Assembly: GCA_946886855.1 (NCBI GenBank)
Contig: CAMPJJ010000006.1
Span: 1 to 64,000 of the forward strand
Length of the DNA stretch: 64,000 nucleotides
From: an uncultured Roseateles sp.
GTDB taxonomy: Bacteria > Pseudomonadota > Gammaproteobacteria > Burkholderiales > Burkholderiaceae
Direction: 5' to 3'
Under the pieces are notes generated by a model. It saw nothing but the letters and a program-made list of their open reading frames with translations, ran no database searches and was not told the DNA's origin. Below are positions 1 through 12,606 of this stretch, in pieces; the stretch's first letter is position 1; the number at the start of each line of letters is the position of its first letter. A program made the position numbers and the translations under genes.

Positions 1-2074
1 AAGCCCTGGGCACCCGTCGCGTCAGTCGTCGCCTGCTCGACGCGCTTGCACAGCAGCACCAGACGGCTGCCATCGGGCAGCGTCTTACCGGAGGCCTCGC
101 AGTTCGCCACCGCATTGCCGTTGAACGGATCAGGCTGGCCGTTGTAGACCAGCGTCGTGATGCGGGCCGGCTCAGCGATCTTCGTCGCGAGACGCCACAC
201 CGGGTGCCATTGGGTGCTCACCTTGCGCGAGCCTGCAGGCAACGCGCCGGCGGAGACCACCGCGCAGTCGGCCGATAGGTTCAAGCCTTCGATGCGCGTC
301 GACTCCAGGTTGCGCGTCGACTCGTAGCTCACGCAGCTGCGATTGCCGTTGTAGTCGTCAAGCAGCGTGACGTTGCCGCGCGCATCGAACTGGCGATTGG
401 TCGTCGAAGCCGGCGATCCGGCGCCCGCTTGCTGCGTCTTGCTGGACCACTTCACCGCGTCCAGCGACGAGGTCGCATTGATGGTTTCGGTCCGTCCGTT
501 CGGGTACGACACCACCGCGCCCGCGGCCGGCAACAACCGGTGGATACGCAGGATCTTGCCGGTCGACTCGTCATACACCTCCGTCCAGGACCACTTGGCG
601 GGCTCCATCCAGGTCACCGAGTACGCGTCGATCCCGTTCGCGCGCATCGTCGAGATGGCGCGCCCCTTCGCGTCGTAGCCATAGGTGCCGGCGCGCACGC
701 CGTTCTCGTTGCGATAGCCCGTCAAGGCCCAGGCTGACACCGGGTCCTCATAGAACAGCAGCGTCGAGGTCGCATCGCTGTTGACGATCTCGGTCGGCTG
801 GGGGCTCACCGTCGGATAGCGAATCTCCGTGAGGCCGTTGGCCGGATCGATCACCTGCGACAGCACCGCGATGCCGTTCGGATCGGGACGCGCGTACCGC
901 AGTTTCACGACGCGGCCGTCCTGGTCGGTCAGCTCGATCGGCAGCCCCGGTTGTGGTGCGATCGTGGGCGCCGTGTTGCTGTCGCTGCGCAGGATGTCCA
1001 AGGTCTTGCCGCTGATGTCGGCCTGCGACTGCAGCACGCCGCTCCCGCCGTAGACCTCCATCACGCCAGCCGCCGAGTCGCGATAGAGCCATCCGCCAAA
1101 CGCCTTCTCCTGGATCGACTCGGTTGACTGCGGTTGCATCGGTGAGAAGCCGTTGCCGCTCCATTGGAAGACGGTCGAGAACCCATCGCCCCGCGCCACG
1201 CTGAGACGCTCCCGCGACACGTTGGGATTGCTGAGCGACACCCGCTTGTCCAAATTGATCGTCCACGCCCCGCCCAGCAGCGTCGGATCCGCTGGAGCGA
1301 GGGAGGGATCCAGCGAGGGATCGTAGGGAATCCTGCGGATCGAATTGAACGTCGCGCGCAGCCCGTACCAGGGCTGCCAGCCCAGCGTGAACCGCTGCAC
1401 CTTCGCACCGATTGCCGGATAGATCGGATTGCCCACGCAGGTATCGCAATGGGGAATCCAAACCGCGTCTCTGGTTTCCATGCAGCGTCCCCGCTCGGGG
1501 ACGAACACCCGGCCCTGGCTGCAGTAGCAACTCCGTGTCTCTTGATCGAATTGCCCGTACGAATCGATGGCCTGGCAGTGCTTGCCCGTTCCCAATGCGT
1601 AGTTGCTCAATTCATCAGTGCGCTGCAGGGCACCGCAACCGCCGCCGACGACCTCCCACGTCTTCATCGTGACCGCATAGGGGCATGAGACAGAGCCAGC
1701 TGCCGAACCACCGCCCGTGACAATGCAGGCGCATTGGATCGCCAATTGCTCAAGGACTGACAGGCGCCGACGCCGTTGCCCTGCCCCACGCACGAAGCAT
1801 TGCCAAGACCGAGCAATCGGTCCCGCATCCGCTCCGGAAAGTCGTACCCGAGATCCCCTCCCGGCTGATAACGGATGGACTGGGAGTCCACGCCCGCGCC
1901 ATCGCAGCGGGAAGGTGTGAGATGGCCGACAGCTTCGAGCTACGGATTGGTGCTGATCCACTTGTCATAAGCCGCAGCAGGCCCCGACAACCCAAGCCAC
2001 AGCAGCACGACGGTGCCGAAGGCGACCCATATGCGTCGCCAAGGCGACGCAATCGAACGATGAGAACCTGACAT
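1..2074 (-). pseudogene. RHS/YD-repeat family protein, 5' part, disrupted
   Basis: Reading leftwards from ATG at 2074 gives a signal peptide (basic start, hydrophobic core ending near GPAAA), then a Cys-rich N-terminal region, the RHS-type motif CVGNPIYPAIGAK (about 1400-1440) and YD-like repeats such as GTYGYDAKGR and RQFDARGNVTLLDDYNGN. The gene runs off the left edge. Two lesions interrupt it: an in-frame TAG at 1940-1942, about 45 codons in, and a one-base deletion at about 1740-1741, after which the frame that continues to position 1 takes over. Both sides of each lesion read as sensible protein of the same family. RHS proteins are large secreted or cell-surface proteins, often polymorphic toxins, but the C-terminal toxin end is outside the window. 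The gene is either a true pseudogene or carries two assembly errors. Confidence 0.72.
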
Positions 2075-2332
2075 GGCGCGAGCGCTCCCTGAAAGCCATC
2101 AGGAAGCCGCGCGCACCCCCGTGGCCCGCGCCGCGTCGCCCCGCCCGGCGGGCGTCTATGCGCTGAGTCGCCGAGCAGCTCTCTCTCCCTGATTGATCGG
2201 GAGCGATTCTCTACAGCCTTCTCCCACGGGGCCAGCGCTGTGACCGACGGATACGAACGCTGACCGCACGGAGATCCCCCGGCACCGCTCGATCCACATT
2301 AGGTAATTACCCTCAGCAACGGGACATCGTGC

Positions 2333-2361
2333 TTGAACCGACCTGTCCCGCTCGTTACCAT
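2333..2361 (+). promoter_or_regulatory. Candidate sigma70 promoter for gudP-garD
   Basis: TTGAAC (2333-2338), a 17-bp spacer, then TACCAT (2356-2361). Each hexamer matches four of six consensus positions. The predicted start falls at about 2368-2370, on the palindrome that follows, as expected for repression. Confidence 0.45.
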
Positions 2362-2369
2362 TAATAAAA

Positions 2370-2383
2370 TGGTACCGGTACCA
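2370..2383. promoter_or_regulatory. LacI-type operator TGGTACCGGTACCA
   Basis: A perfect 14-bp palindrome with a central CG, the hallmark of LacI-family operators. It lies just downstream of the candidate -10 and about 110 bp before the permease start. LacI regulators commonly control sugar-acid catabolism, so control by a hexarate or hexuronate repressor is likely. No such regulator is encoded in this window. Confidence 0.6.
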
Positions 2384-2495
2384 ATCCGATAACCTTGAGG
2401 GCTGCAGACGGTGAGGGCCGCCTGCGCCCGAACATGCAACTCGCCCCGACAGGCCAGCCGGCGCAGACCGGCCCTCGACACGATCCGGAGACAAC

Positions 2496-3851
2496 ATGCA
2501 GTTATCCCTCTCCTCCTCGGCCACGTCCGGCATCGGCCGCGCGCGCTTCGGCGTGCTGGCGATGATCTTCGCCGTGACCGTCCTGAACTACGCGGACCGC
2601 GCCACCGTCGGCGTCGCCGGCCCGGTGCTGTCCAAGGAACTGGGCATCGATGCGGTCCAGATGGGCTTCATCTTCTCGGCCTTCAGCTGGTCCTACGTGC
2701 TGGGCCAGCTGCCCGGCGGCTGGTTGCTCGACAAGTTCGGCGCCAAGCAGGTCTACGCCTGGAGCATCCTGCTGTGGTCGCTGTTCACGATGCTGCAGGG
2801 CAGCGTGCATCACATGGGCATGGACGCGATGCTCTTCGGCCTGCCGCTGGCGGTGTCGGCGCTGTTCCTGATGCGGTTGATGGTCGGCCTGGCCGAGTCG
2901 CCCTCCTTCCCCGCCAACGGCCGCATGGTCGCCGCCTGGTTCCCGGTGAAGGAGCGCGGTACGGCGTCGGCGATCTTCAACTCCGCGCAGTACTTCGCCA
3001 CCGTGCTGTTCGCGCCCATCATGGCGTGGATCGTGCACGCGATCGGCTGGTCCGAGGTCTTCTACTTCATGGGCGCACTGGGCATCTTGATGAGCGTCGT
3101 GTGGATGCGCACCATGCACAACAGCCCGGCCGACCACCCGACCATCACGGCCGCCGAGCGCGAACACATCGAGTCCGGCGGCGCGCTGCTGTCCGGCGGC
3201 GCCACGGCCAGGGCCGCCTCGGGCCCCAAGCTCGGCTACCTCAAGCAGCTGCTGGGCAACCGCATGCTGATGGGCGTCTACATCGCGCAGTACTGCGTCA
3301 ACGTGCTCACCTACTTCTTCCTCACCTGGTTCCCGATCTACCTGGTCAAGGAACGCGGCATGTCGCTGCTCAACGCCGGCATCGTCGCGGCGCTGCCCGC
3401 GATCTGCGGCTTCGCCGGCGGCGTGCTGGGCGGCGTGATCTCGGACTGGCTGCTGCGCCGCGGGCATTCGCTGACCTTCGCCCGCAAGCTGCCCATCGTG
3501 GTCGGCATGCTGCTGTCGACGTCGATGATCGCCTGCAACTACGTGGGCATCGAGGCCGTCGTCGTCGGCATCATGGCGCTGGCCTTCTTCGGCAAGGGCC
3601 TGGGCGCGCTGGGCTGGGCGGTCGTGTCGGACACCTCGCCCAAGGAGATCGCCGGCCTGTCGGGCGCGCTGTTCAACACCTTCGGCAACGTCGCCGGCAT
3701 CGTGACGCCGATCGTGATCGGGTACATCGTGCAGACCACGCAATCGTTCAACGGCGCGCTGGTGTTCGTCGGCGCGCACGCCCTGATCGCGGTGGCGAGC
3801 TACCTGCTCATCGTCGGCGAGATCAAGCGCGTCGAGCTCAAGCCCGTCTGA
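2496..3851 (+). CDS. gudP: MFS hexarate (glucarate/galactarate) transporter
   Basis: A 451-residue major facilitator with about 12 hydrophobic segments. The N-terminal part carries the anion:cation symporter signature of this family: LNYADRATVGVAGPVLSKELG, then YVLGQLPGGWLLDKFGAK and a conserved segment near GLAESPSFPANGRMVAAWFP. These are typical of GudP/GarP D-glucarate/D-galactarate permeases, which import hexarates with protons across the inner membrane. The gene directly precedes galactarate dehydratase, separated by 115 bp, which supports the substrate. The start was chosen where the family N-terminus begins. Hexuronate transporters of the same subfamily cannot be excluded. Confidence 0.85.
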   Translation: MQLSLSSSATSGIGRARFGVLAMIFAVTVLNYADRATVGVAGPVLSKELGIDAVQMGFIFSAFSWSYVLGQLPGGWLLDKFGAKQVYAWSILLWSLFTMLQGSVHHMGMDAMLFGLPLAVSALFLMRLMVGLAESPSFPANGRMVAAWFPVKERGTASAIFNSAQYFATVLFAPIMAWIVHAIGWSEVFYFMGALGILMSVVWMRTMHNSPADHPTITAAEREHIESGGALLSGGATARAASGPKLGYLKQLLGNRMLMGVYIAQYCVNVLTYFFLTWFPIYLVKERGMSLLNAGIVAALPAICGFAGGVLGGVISDWLLRRGHSLTFARKLPIVVGMLLSTSMIACNYVGIEAVVVGIMALAFFGKGLGALGWAVVSDTSPKEIAGLSGALFNTFGNVAGIVTPIVIGYIVQTTQSFNGALVFVGAHALIAVASYLLIVGEIKRVELKPV

Positions 3852-3966
3852 ACGCTGAACGCGCGGTCGCCGCCGACGGCGTCCGCGCCCTGCCCGTCTG
3901 CCTTCCCGTTTTCGTTCCCGTTTTCCTTCCCGTTTCCCCCAGGTTCAACCGACCCAGGACCCCGCC

Positions 3967-5544
3967 ATGATCACCTCCCCGCTGACCATCCAGATGCACG
4001 AGGCCGACAACGTCGCCATCGTCGCCAACGACGGCGGACTGCCCGAGGGCACGGTGCTGCCGTCCGGGCTGGTGCTGCGCAACGCAGTGCCGCAGGGCCA
4101 CAAGGTCGCGCTGGTCGACCTGCCGGCCGACACGGCGGTGCTGCGCTACAACGTCCCGATCGGTTACGCGCTGCAGGACATCCCCGCCGGCAGCTGGGTG
4201 CACGAGCGCCTGCTGCGCATGCCACCGGCGCGCGAACTCGAGGGCCTGCCGATGGCCACGGTGAAGGCGCCCGCGCAGGAACCGCTCGAGGGCTACACCT
4301 TCGAGGGCTACCGCAACGCGGACGGCTCGGTGGGCACGCGCAATATCCTCGCGATCACTCAGACGGTGCAATGCGTGGCGGGGGTGGTGGAGTTCGCGGT
4401 CGACCGCATCAAACGCGAGCTGCTGCCGAAGTACCCGAACGTCGACGACGTCGTCGGGCTGGCGCACACCTACGGCTGCGGCGTCGCGATCGACGCGCCG
4501 GACGCAGTGATCCCGATCCGCACCGTGCGCAACATCAGTCTGAATCCGAACTTCGGCGGCGAGGTGATGGTCGTCAGCCTGGGCTGCGAGAAGCTGCAGC
4601 CCGAGCGCTTGATGCCGCCGGGCGTGATCCCGATCGCGGATCAGCGCACTCAGGGTATCGAAGGGGTCGTCGCGGAAGCGCTCGACGTCGTCTGCCTGCA
4701 GGACGCGAAGCACGTCGGCTTCATGTCGATGATCGATTCGGTGATGACGCAGGCGGCCTTCCATCTGGAGCGCCTGAACAGACGTCGTCGCGTCACAGTG
4801 CCGGCATCGGAGCTGGTGGTCGGCGTGCAGTGCGGCGGCAGCGACGCGTTCTCGGGCGTGACCGCGAATCCGACGGTGGGCTACTGCGCCGACCTGCTGG
4901 TGCGCGCGGGCGCGACGGTGATGTTCAGCGAGAACACCGAGGTCCGCGACGGCATCGCGCAACTGACCTCGCGCGCGAGCTCGCCGGAAGTGGCCGAAGC
5001 GATGGTGCGCGAGATGGCCTGGTACGACGCGTATCTGGAGCGCGGCAGCGTCGACCGCAGCGCCAACACGACGCCGGGCAACAAGAAGGGCGGGCTGTCC
5101 AACATCGTCGAGAAGGCGATGGGCTCGATCGTGAAAAGCGGCAGCTCGGCGATCTCGGGCGTGCTGTCGCCGGGCGACAAGCTCAGGCGCGAGCAGCGCG
5201 GTTTGATCTACGCGGCGACGCCGGCCAGCGACTTCATCTGCGGCACGCTGCAGCTGGCCGCCGGCATGAACCTGCATGTCTTCACGACGGGCCGCGGCAC
5301 GCCCTACGGCCTGGCGGAATGCCCGGTGATCAAGGTCGCGACGCGCAGCGACCTGGCGCGCCGCTGGCACGACCTGATGGACATCAACGCCGGCCAGATC
5401 GCCGACGGCGAGAAGTCCATCCAGGAGATGGGCTGGGAGATGTTCCGGCTGATGCTGGACGTGGCCTCGGGCCGCAAGACCTGGGCGGAGCAGCACAAGC
5501 TCGCGAACGCGCTGGTGCTGTTCAATCCGGCGCCGGTGACTTGA
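3967..5544 (+). CDS. garD: Galactarate dehydratase
   Basis: A 525-residue protein, close to the usual length of about 523. It dehydrates meso-galactarate to 5-keto-4-deoxy-D-glucarate in the cytoplasm. The N-terminal SAF-like domain (about 1-100) is followed by the UxaA/GarD-type catalytic body, with the conserved stretches [35 protein letters not shown] and [18 protein letters not shown]. The Cys residues in these motifs are those expected for iron-dependent members. The 5' neighbour is the matching permease and the pair shares the upstream operator. No downstream aldolase or reductase gene is nearby, so the rest of the pathway must lie elsewhere. Talarate or altronate dehydratase activity is less likely given the full-length SAF domain. 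Confidence 0.9.
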   Translation: MITSPLTIQMHEADNVAIVANDGGLPEGTVLPSGLVLRNAVPQGHKVALVDLPADTAVLRYNVPIGYALQDIPAGSWVHERLLRMPPARELEGLPMATVKAPAQEPLEGYTFEGYRNADGSVGTRNILAITQTVQCVAGVVEFAVDRIKRELLPKYPNVDDVVGLAHTYGCGVAIDAPDAVIPIRTVRNISLNPNFGGEVMVVSLGCEKLQPERLMPPGVIPIADQRTQGIEGVVAEALDVVCLQDAKHVGFMSMIDSVMTQAAFHLERLNRRRRVTVPASELVVGVQCGGSDAFSGVTANPTVGYCADLLVRAGATVMFSENTEVRDGIAQLTSRASSPEVAEAMVREMAWYDAYLERGSVDRSANTTPGNKKGGLSNIVEKAMGSIVKSGSSAISGVLSPGDKLRREQRGLIYAATPASDFICGTLQLAAGMNLHVFTTGRGTPYGLAECPVIKVATRSDLARRWHDLMDINAGQIADGEKSIQEMGWEMFRLMLDVASGRKTWAEQHKLANALVLFNPAPVT

Positions 5545-5608
5545 GGCAGGTTCTCCCTCGCCCGCTCGGGCTGGCGCCTCGGCCGAGAAGCGCCGCGGGA
5601 GGCGGATC

Positions 5609-6196
5609 TCAGGGCAGTGCCGTCGCCTGCCTGAACGACACCGCCAATATCTCCGCGAGCTGGCCGAGCAACCGCCCCGTGTCATCGTCCGGCAGCGGCT
5701 CATGCGCCGGGGCCTCCGCGCGGCTCAGCCCGAGCAGCGCATGGAACGGCGTGCAGCCCAGTGCGCCGACCGGCTGGCGCGCGCCCAGGAAGCGGTCCTG
5801 GTAGGGCGTGAACGGCCGCACCGTCAGGTCCACCATCGTGCCCAGCATCCGCTGCACGTTGCCGCGGTGGTCACGCCGCACGACCCGGCCACGCGACAGC
5901 ACGCAGCGGTAGCCGGAACCGTTGCTTCGCAGGCGGAAGCGCTGCTCGTAGGTGTCGGTGTAGCCGTCGAAATGCGCACGCAAGCTGAGCATCATCGGAT
6001 CGAGGTCCTCGGGATGCACGCGACAGCGCCAGAACGCCGTGCTGTCGGGCTGGTCCGCATGCGGAAAGCCCAGGTGCGCCTTCCAGCGCGGCGAGTAATG
6101 CACCAGCTCCAGCGACGGGTTCAAGTCCCAGACGCCGAAGGCGCCCTGCTCAACCGCCGTCCGCCAGTTCCTGACTTCGTCATGACGGATCCCCAT
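5609..6196 (-). CDS. Stand-alone PAS domain protein
   Basis: A 195-residue soluble protein. Residues about 10-125 fit a PAS fold of the PAS_3 type: GAFGVWDLNPSLELVHYSPRWKAHLGF at the start, HPEDLDPMM in the middle, then YEQRFRLRSNGSGYRCVLSRGRVVRRDHRGNVQRMLGTMVDLT as the closing strands. No kinase, GGDEF, EAL or methyl-accepting domain follows; the last 70 residues show no recognised motif. It may act as a small sensor feeding a partner in trans, or be a remnant of a larger signalling protein. It converges with garD across a 64-bp gap. Confidence 0.7.
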   Translation of the reverse strand: MGIRHDEVRNWRTAVEQGAFGVWDLNPSLELVHYSPRWKAHLGFPHADQPDSTAFWRCRVHPEDLDPMMLSLRAHFDGYTDTYEQRFRLRSNGSGYRCVLSRGRVVRRDHRGNVQRMLGTMVDLTVRPFTPYQDRFLGARQPVGALGCTPFHALLGLSRAEAPAHEPLPDDDTGRLLGQLAEILAVSFRQATALP

Positions 6197-6263
6197 GGCG
6201 AAGCATCTTGCGCGTCTCCTCGGAAGCGGTCAACGGACGTTCCCCCTGACAGGGGGAAAACTT

Positions 6264-7604
6264 CTACCTCACCTCGTACATGTAGCGGCGCGTCAACGGC
6301 ACGGGGGCCGGGCCGCCGTCCCGCTTGCTGGCCAGGATCTGGTACAGGCCCAGTTCGCCGGTCTCGAACTCGAGCGCCGAGGCCGCCATGTACAGGCGCC
6401 AGATCCGGTAATGCGCCTCGTCCACGTACTGCAGCGCCTGCTCGTGGCCCTCCTCCAGCTTCGCGACCCAGGCGCGCAGCGTCTTCGCGTAGTGCATGCG
6501 CAAGGCCTCGACATCCTGGAGTTCGAACTGCTGCTGTTCCATCACCCGCATCACGTTGCTCGCCCGGTCCAGTTCGCCGTCCGGGAACACGTAGCGGTTG
6601 ATGAACTTGGACGACAGCGCCTGCCCCCATCCGTCCTCCTCATGGGTGATGCCATGGTTGAGGAACAGTCCCGCCGGCTTGAGCAGCCGGTTCACGCTCG
6701 CGAAATAGGTCGGCAGGTTCTTCAGGCCGACGTGCTCGAACATGCCGACGCTGGCGATCTTGTCGAACTGGCCCGTCATGTCACGGTAGTCGCACAGGCG
6801 GACCTCCACCTGCCCTTGCAGCCCGGCCGCGGCGATGCGCTCCCGGGCCAGCGCCAGCTGGCGTTCCGACAGCGTGATGCCGGTGGCCTTCACGCCGTAG
6901 TGACGCGCCGCATGCATCACGAGGGCGCCCCAGCCGCAGCCGATGTCCAGCAGCTGCTCGCCCGGCTGCAGCCGCAGCTTGCGGCAGATGTGGTCCAGCT
7001 TGGACCACTGCGCCTGCGCCAGCGAGCTGTCCTCCGTCTCGTAGTAGGCGCAGGAATAGACCATCGCCGGATCCAGCCACAACGCATAGAAGTCGTTGGA
7101 CAGGTCGTAATGGAAGGCGATGGCGGCCTTGTTCTCGGCGCGCGTATGGCGGCGCACGCCGTCGGCGCGCAGTTCCGCGTCGGTCGCCGGCGGGATCGGT
7201 GCCAGCAGGCGCACGGCCAGGCGCAGGCGGTCGCTCCAGGACAGCGTCAACGCCGGCAGGTGGTCGCGGAGCTGCAGCGCGACGAAGAAGTCGCCTTCGA
7301 CGTCGATCTGGCCGGTGAAATAAGCCTCGGCGAAGCGCAGCGGGTCGCGTCCGAGCAGCAGGCGCCGCAGCGCGGTCGGGTCGTTCAGGACCAGCGTGAA
7401 CTCGGCCGGCTGGTGCGCCTGCCGGCCCAGCCGCGTCGCCCAGTGCCCCAGTCGCAGGCCCATGCTGCCCGGATAGGCCGAGAACAGGCGCTGCAGCAGC
7501 GTGAGCCCGGCGGGCGGCAGCGGCGGCGCGGCGGCGGCCTCGGGGATCTCCTCGACCGCCGGGGACGCGGTGCTCGACCTGGGCGACAACAGTTCCTGAT
7601 CCAT
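6264..7604 (-). CDS. cfa: Cyclopropane-fatty-acyl-phospholipid synthase
   Basis: A 446-residue enzyme that transfers a methylene group from S-adenosylmethionine to the double bond of unsaturated acyl chains in membrane phospholipids. The N-terminal lipid-binding region is followed by the family core: HTRAENKAAIAFHYDLSNDFYALWLD, the bicarbonate/active-site segment VYSCAYYE, the SAM site LLDIGCGWGALV, and FDKIASVGMFEHVG. An ATG at 7604 preceded by GAGGA is preferred; a GTG at 7628 in the same frame would add eight residues. Divergently placed from acnA. In other proteobacteria cfa is stationary-phase and acid-stress induced; no such promoter is visible here. Confidence 0.93.
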   Translation of the reverse strand: MDQELLSPRSSTASPAVEEIPEAAAAPPLPPAGLTLLQRLFSAYPGSMGLRLGHWATRLGRQAHQPAEFTLVLNDPTALRRLLLGRDPLRFAEAYFTGQIDVEGDFFVALQLRDHLPALTLSWSDRLRLAVRLLAPIPPATDAELRADGVRRHTRAENKAAIAFHYDLSNDFYALWLDPAMVYSCAYYETEDSSLAQAQWSKLDHICRKLRLQPGEQLLDIGCGWGALVMHAARHYGVKATGITLSERQLALARERIAAAGLQGQVEVRLCDYRDMTGQFDKIASVGMFEHVGLKNLPTYFASVNRLLKPAGLFLNHGITHEEDGWGQALSSKFINRYVFPDGELDRASNVMRVMEQQQFELQDVEALRMHYAKTLRAWVAKLEEGHEQALQYVDEAHYRIWRLYMAASALEFETGELGLYQILASKRDGGPAPVPLTRRYMYEVR

Positions 7605-7967
7605 GGATTCCTCGTCCGAAAAGGCCACGAAAGAATGTTGGTCGGAAGCGCCCCAGGGTCAGTTCTTGTCGGCCCGGGTGCTGGCGGCCTTGAAGTCCTC
7701 CAAAGATGTTAGCCAATGCCCCCCGCCCCGCCCGGCCTGGGGACATTGATGCAATCGGCGTGCCCGTCCTTCCTTCCCGGTGGGGAAGCCGGGCTTGCGG
7801 ACGGGGGGCGTTGCGCCCTCGCACAAGCTCGCCCGAAGGAGTCATCACAAGGCCCCCGCCCGAGGCCACAATCAGCCCCGATGCCCGCTACGTCATCCCC
7901 GAAGACAAACCGTCCCGCCTCCTCGAATGCCAGGAGCGCGCCAGGACCCCAAGCCAAGGAGTCAGCC
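7605..7967. other. Divergent intergenic region cfa / acnA
   Basis: 363 bp without a credible gene. It must carry both promoters, but no convincing -35/-10 pair or operator palindrome was found by eye. An upstream in-frame extension of the aconitase frame to 7716 exists but has no family similarity. Confidence 0.5.
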
Positions 7968-10697
<2,730 letters not shown>

Positions 10698-10887
10698 GGG
10701 GAGCCGCTGCGTGATCGGATGGCCGACGACGGTGCGCACGCACCGAGAAGCCTCTGAGGGAAACCCTCGGGGCCGCTGTCGAAATCGGCGGACCCCGAAC
10801 GTCATGAGGGTGAGACGAGCCAGTCGCCGATGCGTCGACCGGGGCGTCCACCCTCTTCCCTTTTCAGGACTGCATCAGGAGATCGAC

Positions 10888-11319
10888 ATGCGATTCATGG
10901 TCATCGTCAAGGCGGACAAGCACAGCGAAGCGGGCGAGATGCCCAGCACCGAACTGCTTGCCGCGATGGGCGCCTACAACGAGGAACTGGTCAAGGCCGG
11001 CGTGATGCTGGCCGGCGAGGGCCTGCATCCGACGAGCAAGGGCGCGCGGGTGCGTTTCTCCGGCAAGGAGCGCAAGGTCATCGACGGTCCGTTCGCCGAG
11101 ACCAAGGAGCTGATTGCCGGCTACTGGATCTGGCAGTGCGCGTCCTTGGAAGAGGCGATCGAATGGGTCAAGAAGTGTCCCAACCCGCAGACGACCGAGT
11201 CCGACATCGAGATCCGCCGGATCTTCGAAGCCGAGGACTTCGGCGAGGCGTTCACACCGGAGCTGCGTGAGCAGGAAGATCGCCTGCGCGCCCAGATCGA
11301 TCAGCAGCAGCAGCGGTAA
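10888..11319 (+). CDS. YciI/DGPF-domain protein
   Basis: A 143-residue small cytoplasmic protein beginning MRFMVIVKAD, with the characteristic segment DGPFAETKELIAGYWIWQ. This is the dimeric alpha-beta barrel family around YciI and PhnB-like DGPF proteins, often encoded beside ECF sigma factors; none is present here. AGGAG six bases before the ATG supports this start. The C-terminus ends in a glutamine-rich run. The biochemical role of the family is not settled. Confidence 0.8.
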   Translation: MRFMVIVKADKHSEAGEMPSTELLAAMGAYNEELVKAGVMLAGEGLHPTSKGARVRFSGKERKVIDGPFAETKELIAGYWIWQCASLEEAIEWVKKCPNPQTTESDIEIRRIFEAEDFGEAFTPELREQEDRLRAQIDQQQQR

Positions 11320-11520
11320 GGGCAAAGGCAGAAACCCGCCAAACGAAAGCCCCACCCCGCACGCTGCGCCCTCAAGACGGAGGACGTCAGCGGCTGCGAT
11401 TGGGGCCGGAATGCTGCGGGGGGTTCCCGGAGGGGTGCCCCTGCTGCGTGGAGAGCCCGCGCTTGGCCGCGCGGGGTTGGGCGGTCTCCCGACGCGCCCG
11501 CCCTCTCCCTCAACGCACGA

Positions 11521-12468
11521 TCACTTCCCCGCCGGCGGCGTGGTGGTGGTCGCAGGCTTCTTCGCCGCCGGCTTGGCGGCTGCCTTCGGCGCCGCCTTCG
11601 CGGGCGTTGCGGCCTGATCGACTTCCTTGGACGCCGCCGTCGACCCGCCCGACACACCCAGCCGGCCGCCAGCGCCCAGGCCGCCCTTGACCTGCTGCGC
11701 CTTGTAGCTGCGCAGCGCCTTCACCATCTGGTTGTACGAATCCGCAAAGGCCGTGACGACGACCTTGCCCGCCGGCGTCTTGCCGTACGCGCCGCCGGCG
11801 ATCGCGGCGTTGCCGAAGAAGCTGGCGCCGCCGAAGCCGAAGTCGAAGTTCTTGGCCGTGCCTTCCGCGGCCGAGATCTGCACGCCGGAGCGGTTGTCGA
11901 CCAGCAGCAGCGTCGTGGACGCCTCGTTCTGGCTGACGTTGGCCGCCACCGCGGTCAGCAGGCCGATCGCGCCGGTCCCGATACCGCCGCCGCCGCCGCC
12001 GGTCTTGCCGGAGAACTGGATCTCGGGGCTCATCGTGTAGTCGGCGGCGACCATCTGGCCCTGGCCGAAGTTGCTGCCGGCGCGCGTTTCACCCGACTGC
12101 ATCAGGGCGCGCTCGCGCTCCATGTTGGCGAAGGCCTTGCCGCGCTCGACGATCACGAAGCAGTTGGACTGCTGCACCATCAGGCGCAGGACCGGCACGG
12201 TCGATCCCAGCTGGCGCTCGCGCAGCTGCGACCACCACGGCGCGTTGCTGTCCTCGAAGATCGTCAGCGTGCCCAGCGTCTCGTCGCAATGCTCGAGCTG
12301 GCTGTTCTTGTTCTCGGCGGCGCCGGAGACGGTGCCCTTGTTCTCGCCCATCGTCGGCGCGGTGGCCAGGCAGCCGGCCAGCAGCAGCGGGGACAGCATC
12401 AGGGCGGACTTCAGCACCGCGCTGGACGACGGAACAAGGCGGGGAACAAGGCGAAGGGTGGCAAGCAT
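11521..12468 (-). CDS. CsgG/HfaB-like outer-membrane lipoprotein
   Basis: A 315-residue protein with a signal peptide and lipobox (LLLAGC, Cys near residue 33). The body resembles CsgG/HfaB-type secretion lipoproteins: PVLRLMVQQSNCFVIVERGKAFANMERERALMQSGE is the typical ABD-like core, followed by VAADYTMSPEIQFSGKTGGGGGG and a Gly-rich segment. The C-terminus is a low-complexity Ala/Lys/Pro/Thr tail of about 35 residues that resembles basic DNA- or peptidoglycan-contacting tails. No curli or holdfast genes are adjacent, so the partner is unknown. The family forms outer-membrane pores or anchors surface material; activity here is inferred. Confidence 0.72.
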   Translation of the reverse strand: MLATLRLVPRLVPSSSAVLKSALMLSPLLLAGCLATAPTMGENKGTVSGAAENKNSQLEHCDETLGTLTIFEDSNAPWWSQLRERQLGSTVPVLRLMVQQSNCFVIVERGKAFANMERERALMQSGETRAGSNFGQGQMVAADYTMSPEIQFSGKTGGGGGGIGTGAIGLLTAVAANVSQNEASTTLLLVDNRSGVQISAAEGTAKNFDFGFGGASFFGNAAIAGGAYGKTPAGKVVVTAFADSYNQMVKALRSYKAQQVKGGLGAGGRLGVSGGSTAASKEVDQAATPAKAAPKAAAKPAAKKPATTTTPPAGK

Positions 12469-12606
12469 GGAATCCTCCAGGTTTTCTAACGACGTCTGGA
12501 ACGACGTCTCACAACGAGCGACGACAAGGACGCGGGTGACGAGGGAAGCGCTCCGGCCGGATCCGACCGGACGGCGCCAGGGAAATCGATCGACGGGCGG
12601 CGACGG

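Larger units (their letters stand above)
2075..2495. other. Intergenic region between RHS gene and hexarate permease
   Basis: This 421-bp gap separates divergent genes. Its right half holds a plausible promoter and a palindromic operator for the permease-dehydratase pair, listed separately. The left half is presumably the promoter region of the RHS gene; no clear signal is seen there. Short ORFs in the gap look like chance reading frames. Confidence 0.6.

Noticed and set aside
2411..3970. Long plus-strand ORF overlapping the hexarate permease
   Set aside because: Arg/His/Gly-rich, no hydrophobic segments and out of frame with the clear permease; it is a shadow in GC-rich DNA.
6195..7712. 505-codon plus-strand ORF over cfa
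   Set aside because: Antisense shadow of the fatty-acid synthase gene; no recognisable protein.
7716..7967. N-terminal extension of aconitase
   Set aside because: No ribosome-binding site or family similarity; AAGGAG and homology support the start at 7968.
10740..10780. CTGAGGG-AAA-CCCTCGG hairpin after acnA as terminator
   Set aside because: Short stem, three-base loop and no T-run; not listed as a terminator.
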